Below, one piece after another: positions 9,010 to 18,745 of a DNA stretch of 64,000 nucleotides (within the stretch, counting starts at the first letter, position 1; each line of letters begins with the position of its first letter). This DNA is from Rivihabitans pingtungensis (GTDB lineage: Bacteria > Pseudomonadota > Gammaproteobacteria > Burkholderiales > Aquaspirillaceae), in NCBI RefSeq assembly GCF_003201855.1, contig NZ_QJKI01000007.1, positions 86,179 through 150,178 of the forward strand, given 5' to 3'. A model generated the notes under the pieces. It made no database searches. It had not been told where the DNA came from and worked only from the letters and a program-made list of their open reading frames with translations. The position numbers and the translations under genes are program-made.

Positions 9010-9066
9010 CACAGTCGAGCGACAGGCCGTCTGATGCTACTGCACAGCAAAGCCGGCAGAAAGCAA

Positions 9067-9095
9067 CACGGGCCTTGCATTGTGCAAGGCCCGTG
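9067..9095 (-). terminator. Hairpin downstream of the MASE1-GGDEF-EAL gene
   Basis: Perfect 13-bp stem CACGGGCCTTGCA / TGCAAGGCCCGTG with a 3-base loop. It lies 35 bases past the stop of the large gene on the minus strand. The trailing T tract is weak. Confidence 0.6.
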
Positions 9096-9129
9096 CTGGG
9101 GGTGATCGCGACGACAAATTCCGCCCGCG

Positions 9130-12100
9130 CTACAACCCGCCCATATCCTGCCCGCCACTGCGGCTTGCGACCACCCGACGCAGGGCATCCAATTGCGCCA
9201 GCATCTGGTCGCGCAGGGCGTACAGCTCAGGGATGCCGGCGCGCACGCGCGCCAGCTCGCCGGCCAGGTGGGCGGCGTGCAGCTGGCTGGCCAGTTCGTG
9301 CACCTGATGGTGGCTGGCGTCGATCACCCGGAAGGCGGGCAGCTGGCCATAGCGGTCCTGGCCTGGCCCGTGATACCAGCGGCCAAAGCGGCAGTGGTGA
9401 ATGTCCAGCGGCGGCGGGCAGTGGCTGGCGTCTTGCTCCAGGCATTGCACCAGCTCTTCAATCCAGTGCTGATGGTCGATGCTGGCGCCCAGCAGCGGAA
9501 AATCATCGCGTGACCAGGGGTGCAAGCCGGCGCGCCGCCAGGATTCCGGCGCGCTAAAACCGGCCACCCAGCCTGGCACGGCCTCGGCCGGCATTGGTCG
9601 GGCAATGCCGTAGCCCTGGCCCAGGTCGCAGCCCAGCTGAATCAACAGCGCGCCGTGCTCCAGGGTTTCCACCCCTTCGGCAATCGCCGTGCGGCGGAAG
9701 GCCTGAGTCAGCCCGATCACGCCTTCGATAATCGCCAGGTCTTCCGGGTCTTTGAGCATGTCGCGGACAAAGCTCTGGTCGATTTTCAGCACATTGGCCG
9801 GCAGGCGCTTGAGGTAGGTCAGCGAGGAATAGCCGGTGCCAAAGTCGTCCAGCGCAAACATCACCCCCAGCGCACGACAGCGCTCCATCAGCGCAGAGAC
9901 ATAGGCAATGTCGTCCAGCGCGGCGGTTTCCAGCACTTCCAGCTCCAACTGGCCGGGCGGGGTGTCGGGGTGACGCGCCAGCAGGGTGTGCAGGCGCTGG
10001 CTGAATTGTGGGTGTTGCAAGTGGCGGGCGGAGATATTCACGCTCACTGGCAGGGTCAACCCTTGTGCGCGCCAGGCGGCCATCTGGCGCAGGGCTTCTT
10101 CCATCACCCATTCGCCCAGCTCCACCGAGAATTCGCTGTCTTCGATGATGGGCAAAAACTCGCCCGGCGGCAGCAGGCCGCGCTCGGGGTGCTGCCAGCG
10201 GATCAAGGCCTCGGCGCCCACCACCACGCCGTGGCGCATATTCACCTTGGGCTGGTAATACAGCCTGAATTCGCCAGCGTGCAGCGCCGCCTCAATGCGC
10301 GCCACCGCCTCGCGGTGGGCGTGCGCCTGGCGGTCGTGTTCGGGGTCGAACAGGTGATAACGATGGCGGCCGGCCTGTTTGGCCAGATACATGGCCTGGT
10401 CGGCGTGGCGCAAGAGAGTGTCGGCGTCGGCGCCGTCCACCGGATAGAGGGTGACGCCGATGCTGGCCGACAGATTGGCCAGCCGCTCCTTGCCCAGTTG
10501 ATACGGCTGGGCAATGGTGTGCAGCACGCGGTCCAGCGCCTGCTGGCATTTGCCGATGTCGTCCAGCCCCGAGAGCAAGAGCACAAACTCATCGCCGCCC
10601 AGCCGCGCCACGGTGTCGCCATTGCGCAGCACCTGCTTGAGCCGGCTGGCGACTTCCACCAGCAGGGCGTCGCCGGCTTCGTGGCCAAAGGTGTCGTTCA
10701 CCGGCTTAAAGCCGTCCAGATCGAGATAACACACCGCCAGCAGCTTGCCCGAGCGGCGCGCCTGGGTCAGCGCCAGCATCAGCCGGTCGGCCAGCAACAC
10801 CCGGTTGGGCAGTTGGGTGAGCGCGTCGTAATGCGCCATGCGCTCGAGTTTTTGCTGGTGTTCTTTCAGCACGGTGATGTCGGAGAACACCGCCACATAG
10901 TGCGTCACCCGGCCGTCGGGCGGGCGCACGCTGGAGATGGTCAGCAGCTCGGGGTACACCTCGCCGTTTTTGCGCCGGTTCCACACTTCGCCGCGCCAAT
11001 AGCCTTCGGTGTACAAAGCCGCCCACATTTCGCTGTAAAACGCCTGGCTGTGGTAGCCCGAGCGCAGCAGATTGGGCGAGCGACCCAGCACGTCTTCGCG
11101 GGCATAGCCGGTGATTTCGGTAAAGGTGCGGTTGACGTCAACAATCTGGGCGTTGGCGTCGGTGATCATGATGCCTTCGTGGGCGTGTTCGAACACGCTG
11201 GCGGTAAAGCGCAGTTGCTCTTCGGCGCGCTTGCGTTCGCTGATGTCGTGAATAATGGAAAACAACAGCTCGCGCCCGCCCAGGCGGATCGGGCCGGAAT
11301 AGACTTCCACATCGCGGGTGCTGCCGTCGGCCAGGCGGTGAACAAATTCAAAACGCTGTTGGCCCGTGGCTTGGGCGCGCGCCAGCGCGGCGCGGATGTG
11401 TTCTGGGGTGGCGGTGTTGATCTGGCTGATCGGCATGCCCACCAGCACCTCGTGCGGGTAGCCATAAAACGCGCTGGCCGCCGGGTTGGCGTCCACCACC
11501 TGCTTGCGCGCCGGGTCAACCAGCAGCTTGACGGCGTTATTGGTTTCGAACATCGCCTGATAAAAGGCGCTGCCTTCTTCCAGCTTGAGCATGGCCGCTT
11601 TGCGTTCGCTGATGTCGGCCACATAGCCATACCACAGCACGCTGCCGTCCTCCAGCGCTTCCGGCATGGCGTGGGCTTCGCGCCATTCGGGCTGACCGGG
11701 CTGCAATTCCACGCGGAATTCATCGCGCCATGGCGCTTGCTGGCGCGCCGCCTGATGCAGGCCGCGATACAGGCGCAGGCGGTCATCCGGGTGCAGCACC
11801 CGGCATAGCGGACTGGCGTCTTCGCGCACGTCTTCCGGGCTGAGGCCAAATACTTCACGAATCGCCTCGCTGGCATAAGGCAGACTCAGCCGCTTGCCGT
11901 CCATATGCATCTGGCAGATCAGGCCTGGCGCCTGTTCGGATAATTTATGCAGCAGCTTGTCGCGCGCGCTCAAGCGCTCTTGGGCAAGAATTTGCGCGCT
12001 GATGTCGGTTTGCACACCAATATAGTGGGTGAGCTGCTGACGCTCGTCATACACCGGCGCAATGCTCAGCTCGTTCCAGAACAGCGAGCCGTCCTTGCGG

Positions 12101-13605
12101 TAATTGCGCAGCACGGTCTGACAGGATTTACCCGCGGCCATGGCCGTGCGCAAGGCGTCCAGCCCCGGCTGCTCGCGGTCGCCCTGATTGAGCATGCGGC
12201 AATTGCGCCCCAGCGCCTCGTCGCGCCGGTAGCCGGTGGTGCGCTCAAAAGCGTCGTTGACGTAGATAATCGGCTGATCGGGCTGGCGCACATCGCTGAT
12301 GATGACGCCATTGCGCGCCGAATGCAGCGCCCGCTCCAGGAGCTTGAGCCAGTACAGGGTGTCTTTGTAGCGGGTAATGTCGGTGAGGGTGCCAATCACC
12401 CGTGACGGCGCGCCGTCACGGTCGCGGCTGACCACCTGGCTGCGCAGACCATACCAGCGCCACTGGCCATTGCCGGCGCGCAGGCGGATTTCGCTGCCGT
12501 GCGGGCGCAGTTCGTGGCTGCTGGCCGGCTGCTCACGTCCGGCCAGTACGGCAATGAAAGCAGGCAAGTCGTCCGGATGGACACGGGTTTCCCAGCCGGT
12601 AAGTTTATTACCCAGCTCGGCGGCGCTCACCCCCAGCAGCATGCGCCAGCGCGGCGAATACTGGATGCGCTGGCTGCGCGCGTGCCAATCCCACACCCCG
12701 GTGTCAGCGCCTTCCAGGGCAAACTGCCAGCGCCGTTCATTGGCGGACAGTTCCGCCACCAGCGCGCTGAGCAGCAGCGCCACCACCATCAGCGTGGCCA
12801 TATAGCCCCACAGCAGCGCCAGGCCTTCGTGCACCGAGGGGCGATGAAACGGCCCCATGCCCTGCACCGTGCCCCAGGCCATCAGCGCCGACAACAGCAG
12901 CACCGCCAGCGAAGACAGCATCAACCCGGTGCGCACCGCCAGCCAGGACAGCAGCAGGAAGGGAATAAACACCAAGGGCAACAGCGCCGCGTGCGAGGGG
13001 GAATACAGCAGCAACTGGCCGATGATCAGCATGCCAGCCAGGCAGCCCAGCCCTTCCAATCGGCGGGTAGGTGATAATTCGTGCCACAACCGGGGCACAA
13101 AGGTCAGCAGCGGAATGCCCAGCAGCAAAGCCCCCACCGCATCGCCAGCCCACCAGATCAAAAAAATCTTGGGCAGTTGCGCCGGCTGCATGACGCCGGA
13201 CAGCCACAGACTGAGTGTGCCCACCGAGGCCGAGGCCAGCATGCCGCCGCTGATGGCCAGCAGGTAGTGGTTCATGTCGCGGCGGGTGTCAAAGTGCAGG
13301 CTGGCGCCCACCCGGCGCAAGGCCCAGACAGTGAGCAAGGGGGCCAGGGTATTGCCACAGGCAATCGCCACCGACATCAGCGGTGTGCCGCCCGAGTCCA
13401 GGTTGATGGCCAGCGAGCCCAGCCAGACGCCAGGCCAGCGCGACAGCCCGCCGCGCCACAGCGCCGCCACCGCCACGCCCGTGGGCGGCCAGATCAGCGA
13501 CACAAATGCGCCCAGATAGGGCACGGTCAGGCCCAACTGGCCGCTGGCAAAATACGCCAGCGCCAGGCCCAGCAACCAAAGCCAGGTGTGCAGCACGCCC
13601 TTCAT
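9130..13605 (-). CDS. MASE1-PAS(5)-GGDEF-EAL-CZB signalling protein
   Basis: 1491 residues. Residues ~1-290 form a MASE1 membrane sensor (about eight spans, starting LLGLALAYFASGQLGL). About five PAS/PAC units follow (approximate starts 293, 415, 550, 665 and 795), with PAC endings such as HDISERKRAEEQL. The GGDEF domain has an intact LARLGGDEFVLLL at ~1003, and the EAL domain has YYQPKVNM and AEALIRWQHPERG at ~1131. The last ~100 residues match a CZB zinc-binding domain: HCRFGRWYHGPG plus HHQVHE supply the His/Cys set. Both synthesis and hydrolysis of c-di-GMP are possible on motif grounds. The CZB end suggests zinc or hypochlorous-acid sensing. AGAGGG precedes the start. Confidence 0.9.
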   Translation of the reverse strand: MKGVLHTWLWLLGLALAYFASGQLGLTVPYLGAFVSLIWPPTGVAVAALWRGGLSRWPGVWLGSLAINLDSGGTPLMSVAIACGNTLAPLLTVWALRRVGASLHFDTRRDMNHYLLAISGGMLASASVGTLSLWLSGVMQPAQLPKIFLIWWAGDAVGALLLGIPLLTFVPRLWHELSPTRRLEGLGCLAGMLIIGQLLLYSPSHAALLPLVFIPFLLLSWLAVRTGLMLSSLAVLLLSALMAWGTVQGMGPFHRPSVHEGLALLWGYMATLMVVALLLSALVAELSANERRWQFALEGADTGVWDWHARSQRIQYSPRWRMLLGVSAAELGNKLTGWETRVHPDDLPAFIAVLAGREQPASSHELRPHGSEIRLRAGNGQWRWYGLRSQVVSRDRDGAPSRVIGTLTDITRYKDTLYWLKLLERALHSARNGVIISDVRQPDQPIIYVNDAFERTTGYRRDEALGRNCRMLNQGDREQPGLDALRTAMAAGKSCQTVLRNYRKDGSLFWNELSIAPVYDERQQLTHYIGVQTDISAQILAQERLSARDKLLHKLSEQAPGLICQMHMDGKRLSLPYASEAIREVFGLSPEDVREDASPLCRVLHPDDRLRLYRGLHQAARQQAPWRDEFRVELQPGQPEWREAHAMPEALEDGSVLWYGYVADISERKAAMLKLEEGSAFYQAMFETNNAVKLLVDPARKQVVDANPAASAFYGYPHEVLVGMPISQINTATPEHIRAALARAQATGQQRFEFVHRLADGSTRDVEVYSGPIRLGGRELLFSIIHDISERKRAEEQLRFTASVFEHAHEGIMITDANAQIVDVNRTFTEITGYAREDVLGRSPNLLRSGYHSQAFYSEMWAALYTEGYWRGEVWNRRKNGEVYPELLTISSVRPPDGRVTHYVAVFSDITVLKEHQQKLERMAHYDALTQLPNRVLLADRLMLALTQARRSGKLLAVCYLDLDGFKPVNDTFGHEAGDALLVEVASRLKQVLRNGDTVARLGGDEFVLLLSGLDDIGKCQQALDRVLHTIAQPYQLGKERLANLSASIGVTLYPVDGADADTLLRHADQAMYLAKQAGRHRYHLFDPEHDRQAHAHREAVARIEAALHAGEFRLYYQPKVNMRHGVVVGAEALIRWQHPERGLLPPGEFLPIIEDSEFSVELGEWVMEEALRQMAAWRAQGLTLPVSVNISARHLQHPQFSQRLHTLLARHPDTPPGQLELEVLETAALDDIAYVSALMERCRALGVMFALDDFGTGYSSLTYLKRLPANVLKIDQSFVRDMLKDPEDLAIIEGVIGLTQAFRRTAIAEGVETLEHGALLIQLGCDLGQGYGIARPMPAEAVPGWVAGFSAPESWRRAGLHPWSRDDFPLLGASIDHQHWIEELVQCLEQDASHCPPPLDIHHCRFGRWYHGPGQDRYGQLPAFRVIDASHHQVHELASQLHAAHLAGELARVRAGIPELYALRDQMLAQLDALRRVVASRSGGQDMGGL

Positions 13606-13790
13606 GCGTTTGCCACCCTCTGGGGCAGCTTATGTCTTGCCGGATGGAAAACCAGCATCGTCAGCCACTCGTTAACAACAATCAGGCCGAGAGACTACCA
13701 TTGTCGGGCGAGAGCGGGTAGCTACCCAAGGGTGTGGGTGACGGGTTTTGCGTGGGATTTTGGCATGGATCAAAAGACGGCGCGCCATGC

Positions 13791-13819
13791 AAAAAGCCCT
13801 GAACCAGTGTCCAGGGCTT
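13791..13819 (-). terminator. Terminator of the tRNA operon
   Basis: Stem AAGCCCTG / CAGGGCTT. On the minus strand it is followed by a run of five T. It lies directly after tRNA-Cys. The remaining 13606-13790 gap is the leader of the MASE1 gene, with nothing else recognised. Confidence 0.75.
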
Positions 13820-13832
13820 GATGGGTGCGTCT

Positions 13833-13906
13833 TGGAGGCGGAGGCCGGAATCGAACCGGCGTGGACGGCTTTGCAGGCCGCTGCATAACCACTTTGCTAC
13901 CCCGCC
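13833..13906 (-). tRNA. tRNA-Cys (GCA)
   Basis: 74 bases with encoded CCA. The acceptor stem GGCGGGG / CTCCGCC has one G-T pair. The T arm contains GGTTCGATTCC and the anticodon loop reads CTGCAAA. Last gene of a four-tRNA operon. Confidence 0.95.
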
Positions 13907-13950
13907 GAAGGCGTTGCAATTCGCAGTCAGGCTGCGCCTTGCGCGAAAAC

Positions 13951-14026
13951 TGGAGCGGGAAACGAGGCTCGAACTCGCGACCTCAACCTTGGCAAGGTTG
14001 CGCTCTACCAACTGAGCTATTCCCGC
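13951..14026 (-). tRNA. tRNA-Gly (GCC), copy 3
   Basis: 76 bases with encoded CCA. Begins GCGGGAATAGCTCAG, anticodon loop CTTGCCAAG, T arm AGTTCGAGCCT. Identical to the two upstream copies. Confidence 0.95.
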
Positions 14027-14068
14027 AGATGCGGCGACGATGACAATTCTGGCGGCCCCAGGAAGGGA

Positions 14069-14144
14069 TGGAGCGGGAAACGAGGCTCGAACTCGCGACC
14101 TCAACCTTGGCAAGGTTGCGCTCTACCAACTGAGCTATTCCCGC
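14069..14144 (-). tRNA. tRNA-Gly (GCC), copy 2
   Basis: 76 bases, identical to the flanking tRNA-Gly copies, CCA encoded. The spacer to copy 3 is 42 bases. Confidence 0.95.
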
Positions 14145-14180
14145 ATCGCCAAACTTGTCGCATGCTGAAACATAAGAAAC

Positions 14181-14256
14181 TGGAGCGGGAAACGAGGCTC
14201 GAACTCGCGACCTCAACCTTGGCAAGGTTGCGCTCTACCAACTGAGCTATTCCCGC
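14181..14256 (-). tRNA. tRNA-Gly (GCC), copy 1
   Basis: First tRNA of the operon, 76 bases with CCA, 36 bases upstream of copy 2 and about 45 bases downstream of a near-consensus promoter. Confidence 0.95.
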
Positions 14257-14300
14257 GCTGTTGTTTCTTGCGTTACAGCAATCGCTGCAAGAGACTGCGC

Positions 14301-14328
14301 ATTATAAGCAGGTTTTTTTTTGTGTCAA
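14301..14328 (-). promoter_or_regulatory. Strong promoter of the tRNA-Gly/Cys operon
   Basis: On the minus strand TTGACA (14323-14328) and TATAAT (14301-14306) are both perfect consensus boxes, with a 16-base spacer. It lies within a few bases of the pgsA stop. Confidence 0.8.
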
Positions 14329-14332
14329 CACT

Positions 14333-14914
14333 TCATTGCAATTTTTTTTCGCCGCGCAACTGCGCGCCAGCCATTTGCAGGTAATAAACCATTGACCATA
14401 AAGTCAAAATGGCGGCAATCACCATCAGGATGTTTCCGTACAGCGGCGTATCAAAACCCGGCCACAAGGGCTGCCAGTACAACAGCAGCAAAATGGCCAG
14501 CATTTGCGCGGCGGTTTTGAGCTTGCCGATATAGGCCACCGCCACACTGCGGCGCTCGCCAATTTGCGCCATCCACTCGCGCAATGCCGAAATGGTGATC
14601 TCGCGGCCAATGATCACCATCGCCAGCCAGGCCTGGGTGCGCTCCAGCTCCACCAGCAAAATCAGCGCGGCGGCGACAATCAGCTTGTCGGCCACCGGGT
14701 CAAGAAAAGCGCCAAAAGAAGAGGTTTGCCCCCACTTGCGCGCCAGATAACCATCCAGCCAGTCGGTGATGGCCGCCAGGGCAAAGATCAGCGCCGCCAG
14801 GCCATTGCGCATGGGTAGATGCAAAGAGGGGTCTGGCCAATAAAACAGCACGACAAACACCGGGATGAGGGCCACCCGCAACCAGGTGAGCAGAATGGGA
14901 ACATTGAACGGCAT
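14333..14914 (-). CDS. pgsA: CDP-diacylglycerol--glycerol-3-phosphate 3-phosphatidyltransferase
   Basis: 193 residues. Inner-membrane enzyme that makes phosphatidylglycerophosphate for PG and cardiolipin. The CDP-alcohol phosphatidyltransferase signature is complete: DWLDGYLARKWG then SFGAFLDPVADK. About four to five hydrophobic spans are visible (VPILLTWLRVALIPVFVVLFYW, NGLAALIFALAAI, LIVAAALILLVEL, LAILLLLYW, ILMVIAAILTLWSMVYYL). The start MPFNVPILLTWL matches the family N-terminus; longer in-frame starts would add a low-complexity Arg-rich stretch. It lies downstream of uvrC on the same strand, as in many proteobacteria, with a decayed repeat between them. Confidence 0.93.
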   Translation of the reverse strand: MPFNVPILLTWLRVALIPVFVVLFYWPDPSLHLPMRNGLAALIFALAAITDWLDGYLARKWGQTSSFGAFLDPVADKLIVAAALILLVELERTQAWLAMVIIGREITISALREWMAQIGERRSVAVAYIGKLKTAAQMLAILLLLYWQPLWPGFDTPLYGNILMVIAAILTLWSMVYYLQMAGAQLRGEKKLQ

Positions 14915-15020
14915 GGGCGATCTGGCGCTTTTCCGCCGGCGGGCGGCGCGTCGGCAATAACAGTTTCGGGGAACAGCCGTCAGTGTAGCGCGACGGCCGG
15001 CGCGCCAGTGCAAGCAAGGG

Positions 15021-15092
15021 CGCAGGGTCACACAAGATTCATCCGGGCGGGCAGCGAGGCGCGCTGCGCTGCGTGTTGTGAGCCGCTCTGAG
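15021..15092. repeat. Palindromic repeat, copy F (decayed)
   Basis: Retains GGGTCACACAA and the right end TGTTGTGAGCCGCTCTGA of the 116-bp family; the interior is diverged. Lies in the uvrC-pgsA gap. Confidence 0.45.
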
Positions 15093-15106
15093 TCGCTGAG
15101 CGGCGC

Positions 15107-16903
15107 TCAGTGCAGCGCCTGGTGGATTTTTTCCGCCAGCGCCAGGCTGACGCCTTCCACCTGGGCCAACTCGGCCACACTGGCGGCCATAACCCCTTTC
15201 AGCCCGCCAAAACGGGTGAGCAGGCGTTGGCGGCGCTTGGGGCCCACGCCGGGGATGTCCTCCAGCCGCGACTGCGTGCGCGCCTTGGCGCGGCGGGCGC
15301 GGTGGCCGGTGATGGCAAAGCGGTGCGCCTCGTCGCGCAAGGTTTGAATCAAGTGCAACGCCGGATGATCTTTTGGCAATTGTAACGTTTTTTGTTCGCG
15401 CGGGAGAATCAGCGTTTCCAGCCCCGGCTTGCGCCCCTCGCCCTTGGCCACGCCAATGATGGGCAGCGACGACAAACCCAGCTCGTCCAGCACCGCCACC
15501 GCCACGCCCACCTGGCCCTTGCCGCCGTCGATCAGCAGCGCATCCGGCAGCTCGCCTTCACCGTCGGCCAGCTTGCTGTAGCGGCGGATGAGCGCGTCGC
15601 GCATCGCCGCGTAATCATCGCCTGGGGTAATGCCGCTGATGTTATAGCGCCGGTACTGGCTGGACTGCATGGCGCCGTGGTCGTACACCACGCAGGACGC
15701 CACCGTCGCCTCGCCCAGGGTGTGGCTGATGTCAAAACACTCCATGCGCTCGACGCCGGGCAGCGCCAGCGCCTCGGCCAGCGCGCTCAGCCGCTGGTGC
15801 TGGGTGGCCTTGGACAAGGCGCGCTGATCAATGGCCAGCCTGGCGTTTTTTTCTGACATCTCCAGCCACACCCGCCGCTCGCTATGCGTATGGTGAACCA
15901 CCGTCAGGCGCTGCTCGGCCTGCGCCTGCAACACCGCCACCAAAGCCTCGTTGACCGGCTGGTTGACCAAAATCACCGGCGGCAGCGGCGCGCCCACGTA
16001 GTGCTGGGCCAAAAACGCCTCCAGCACCGCGCCGGCATCCATATCGGCGGCATGCTCAGGAAAATGGCTCTTGTCGCCCAGATGACGGCCGCCGCGAATC
16101 ATCACCAGATTGACACAGGCCAGCCCTTGCGCCACCACGGCGGCAATCACGTCGCAATCCAGTTGCGAGGCGTTGCTGCTGACAAACTGGCGCTCTTGCA
16201 CCCGCGCCAGCGCCTGAATCTGGTCGCGCAAGGTGGCCGCCTGCTCGAACGCCAGCGCCTCGGCCGCCGCCTGCATCTGCGCCGACAGATCATCAATCAG
16301 CTCGGAATGCTTGCCCAGCAAAAACGCCGCCGCGCGGCGCACATCGGCCTGATAGCTGGCGGCGTCGATCAGCCCGACGCACGGCGCTGAACAGCGCTTG
16401 ATCTGGTGCAGCAAACACGGGCGCGAGCGGTTGGCGAATACGCTGTCTTCGCAGGTGCGCAGGCGGAACACCCGCTGCAACACCTGAATCGACTCGCGCA
16501 CCGCGTAGCCATTCGGGTAGGGGCCAAAATACTGGTTGTGCCGGTTCAGCGCCCCCCGGTAATACGCCAGCTGCGGCCAGTCGTGACCGGACAGCATCAG
16601 GTAGGGATAGGATTTATCGTCGCGGAACAGAATATTGTATTTGGGGGCCAGCGCCTTGATCAGGTTGTTTTCCAGAATCAGCGCCTCGGCCTCAGAGCGC
16701 ACCACCGTGGTTTCGATGGCGGCAATCTGGCGCACCATCAGCTGGATGCGCGGGCTGAGGTCGGTTTTCTGGAAATACGAACTGACCCGTTTTTTCAGGT
16801 CGATAGCCTTGCCGACGTACAACACCTGCGCGTCAGCGTCCAGCATGCGGTAAACACCCGGCAGATTGGGCAGGGTGTCCAGAATCGGTTTGGGGTCGAA
16901 CAT
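15107..16903 (-). CDS. uvrC: UvrABC system protein C (excinuclease subunit)
   Basis: 598 residues. Makes the two incisions of nucleotide excision repair. The N-terminal GIY-YIG nuclease reads [18 protein letters not shown] then LKKRVSSYF. The UVR domain lies near residues 200-235. The C-terminal RNase H-like nuclease includes [26 protein letters not shown] and [11 protein letters not shown]. The tandem HhH end has [15 protein letters not shown] and [19 protein letters not shown]. Start [19 protein letters not shown] is the usual family start; the longer in-frame ATG adds a Cys/Pro-rich stretch not found in UvrC. Confidence 0.95.
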   Translation of the reverse strand: MFDPKPILDTLPNLPGVYRMLDADAQVLYVGKAIDLKKRVSSYFQKTDLSPRIQLMVRQIAAIETTVVRSEAEALILENNLIKALAPKYNILFRDDKSYPYLMLSGHDWPQLAYYRGALNRHNQYFGPYPNGYAVRESIQVLQRVFRLRTCEDSVFANRSRPCLLHQIKRCSAPCVGLIDAASYQADVRRAAAFLLGKHSELIDDLSAQMQAAAEALAFEQAATLRDQIQALARVQERQFVSSNASQLDCDVIAAVVAQGLACVNLVMIRGGRHLGDKSHFPEHAADMDAGAVLEAFLAQHYVGAPLPPVILVNQPVNEALVAVLQAQAEQRLTVVHHTHSERRVWLEMSEKNARLAIDQRALSKATQHQRLSALAEALALPGVERMECFDISHTLGEATVASCVVYDHGAMQSSQYRRYNISGITPGDDYAAMRDALIRRYSKLADGEGELPDALLIDGGKGQVGVAVAVLDELGLSSLPIIGVAKGEGRKPGLETLILPREQKTLQLPKDHPALHLIQTLRDEAHRFAITGHRARRAKARTQSRLEDIPGVGPKRRQRLLTRFGGLKGVMAASVAELAQVEGVSLALAEKIHQALH

Positions 16904-16978
16904 GGGCGGGCAATCCGGCGGGGGTGGGCGGCAATGCCCACAGCGGTTAACCGGGTATTGTGCGCCCTTGACCAAATT

Positions 16979-17006
16979 TTGCCAAGCAAGGATTTTTCGG
17001 TATAAT
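16979..17006 (+). promoter_or_regulatory. guaB promoter
   Basis: TTGCCA (16979-16984) and a perfect TATAAT (17001-17006) lie 16 bases apart, about 25 bases before the guaB start. AAGGA follows as the ribosome site. Confidence 0.7.
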
Positions 17007-17031
17007 AAGCCTTTGCCGCAAAGGAATTCCC

Positions 17032-18492
17032 ATGCGCATCGTCCAGAAAGCCTACACCTTCGACGACGTCCTGCTCGTCCCCGCCCATTCCAGCATCCTG
17101 CCGCGCGACGTGAGCCTGGCCACCCAGCTGACCCGCAACATCCGCCTGAACCTGCCGCTGGTGTCCGCCGCCATGGACACCGTCACCGAAAGCCGCCTGG
17201 CCATCGCCCTGGCGCAGGAAGGCGGCATCGGCATCATCCACAAGAACATGTCGGCCGCCCGTCAAGCGGCGGAAGTCTCCAAGGTCAAGCGCCACGAGTC
17301 CGGCATCGTCAAGGATCCGATCACCATCAAGCCGGACATGACCGTCGGCGAGGTCATCCGCCTGGTGCGCGAGAAAAAAGTCTCCGGCCTGCCGGTGATC
17401 GAAAACGGCAAGGTGGTGGGCATTGTCACCAACCGCGACCTGCGCTTTGAATCGCGCCTGGACGCCCCGGTGCGCAGCATCATGACCCCGCGCGAGCGCC
17501 TGGTCACCGTCAAGGAAGGCGCCTCGCTGGACGAAGCGCGCGAGCTGATGCACGCCAACCGCCTGGAGCGCGTGCTGGTGATCAACGACGCCTTTGAACT
17601 CAAGGGCCTGATGACCGTCAAGGACATCGTCAAGACCAGCGAAAAACCGTTTGCCAACAAAGACGAGCAAGGCCGCCTGCGCGCGGGCGCCGCCGTCGGC
17701 GTGGGCGAAGGCACCGAAGAACGCGTGGCCCTGCTGGTGGAAGCCGGCGTGGACGTGATCGTGGTGGACACCGCCCACGGCCACAGCCAGGGCGTGCTGG
17801 ACCGCGTGCGCTGGGTGAAGCAGAACTTCCCGCAAGTGGACGTGATCGGCGGCAATATTGCCACCGCCGCCGCCGCGCTGGCGCTGGTGGAAGCCGGCGC
17901 TGACGGCGTGAAAGTGGGCATCGGCCCCGGCTCGATCTGCACCACCCGCATCGTCGCCGGCGTGGGCGTGCCGCAGCTGACCGCCGTGCACAACGTCACC
18001 GAAGCGCTGAAGGGCACGGGCGTGCCGATGATCGCCGACGGCGGCATCCGCTTCTCTGGCGACATCGCCAAAGCCATCGCCGCTGGCGCCAACAGCGTGA
18101 TGCTGGGCGGCCTGCTGGCCGGCACCGAAGAAGCGCCGGGCGAAATCGAGCTCTACCAAGGCCGCTCGTTCAAGAGCTACCGTGGCATGGGCTCGCTGGG
18201 CGCCATGCAGCAAGGCTCCAGCGACCGTTACTTCCAGGACAACGAAGCCAACGCCGACAAGCTGGTGCCGGAAGGCATCGAAGGCCGCGTGCCCTACAAG
18301 GGCTCGGCCATCGCCGTCATCCACCAACTGATGGGCGGCCTGCGCTCGTCCATGGGCTACTGCGGCTGCGCCACCATCGACAAGATGCGCGAAACCGCCG
18401 AGTTTGTGGAAATCACCTCCGCCGGCATGCGCGAATCGCATGTGCACGACGTGCAAATCACCAAAGAAGCGCCGAACTACCACGTTGACTGA
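17032..18492 (+). CDS. guaB: Inosine-5'-monophosphate dehydrogenase
   Basis: 486 residues. NAD-dependent conversion of IMP to XMP, the first step of guanine nucleotide synthesis. It has the full-length family layout: a TIM barrel interrupted by two CBS domains (about 90-205, with [20 protein letters not shown]). Catalytic loop [18 protein letters not shown] carries the active Cys, and the flap reads [25 protein letters not shown] is preceded by AAAGGAATTCCC. It stands alone between a promoter and a terminator; no guaA is adjacent. Confidence 0.97.
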   Translation: MRIVQKAYTFDDVLLVPAHSSILPRDVSLATQLTRNIRLNLPLVSAAMDTVTESRLAIALAQEGGIGIIHKNMSAARQAAEVSKVKRHESGIVKDPITIKPDMTVGEVIRLVREKKVSGLPVIENGKVVGIVTNRDLRFESRLDAPVRSIMTPRERLVTVKEGASLDEARELMHANRLERVLVINDAFELKGLMTVKDIVKTSEKPFANKDEQGRLRAGAAVGVGEGTEERVALLVEAGVDVIVVDTAHGHSQGVLDRVRWVKQNFPQVDVIGGNIATAAAALALVEAGADGVKVGIGPGSICTTRIVAGVGVPQLTAVHNVTEALKGTGVPMIADGGIRFSGDIAKAIAAGANSVMLGGLLAGTEEAPGEIELYQGRSFKSYRGMGSLGAMQQGSSDRYFQDNEANADKLVPEGIEGRVPYKGSAIAVIHQLMGGLRSSMGYCGCATIDKMRETAEFVEITSAGMRESHVHDVQITKEAPNYHVD

Positions 18493-18530
18493 TGACGTGC
18501 GCGGCCTGGTGAGGCCCGACTGGACAAAAA

Positions 18531-18562
18531 AACCCGTCGCCAGAATTGGCGGCGGGTTTTTT
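18531..18562 (+). terminator. guaB terminator
   Basis: Stem AACCCGTCGCC / GGCGGCGGGTT with a 6-base loop and a T run. The rest of the 18493-18745 gap holds the REP-like palindrome at 18642 and AT-rich sequence. Confidence 0.88.
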
Positions 18563-18641
18563 ATGAGCGGCGCGAACAGCAGGCGCAGTTGACGCGCGTT
18601 TTCATGCGCCAGGCGCGTTCTGTTTAGAAGACGTTGAGAAA

Positions 18642-18672
18642 ACCGTCATTCCCGCGAAGGCGGGAATCCAGG
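18642..18672. repeat. REP-like palindrome CGTCATTCCCGCG...
   Basis: CGTCATTCCCGCGAAGGCGGGAAT pattern: inverted arms ATTCCCGC / GCGGGAAT around a short loop. Very similar short palindromes are widespread in proteobacterial genomes, and the ATTCCC-N8-GGGAAT form matches the Neisseria dRS3 type. Only one copy was noticed in this window. Confidence 0.7.
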
Positions 18673-18745
18673 GTTTTGATTTTTCAAGATTTTACTTTTG
18701 GAAAACGCGGTTTTACTGAATCAATCCGCACCCCCTTAGCAGCGC

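Noticed and set aside
9520..11808. Long 762-codon open frame on the plus strand
   Set aside because: It is the GC-rich shadow of the MASE1-GGDEF-EAL gene; its His/Gln/Val-rich translation has no domain.
13951..14256. Regular ~115-base direct repeats that could suggest a CRISPR-like array
   Set aside because: They are three tRNA-Gly genes with variable spacers.
16795..18483. 562-codon open frame opposite guaB
   Set aside because: Antisense shadow with Asp/His/Gly-rich filler; guaB is unambiguous.
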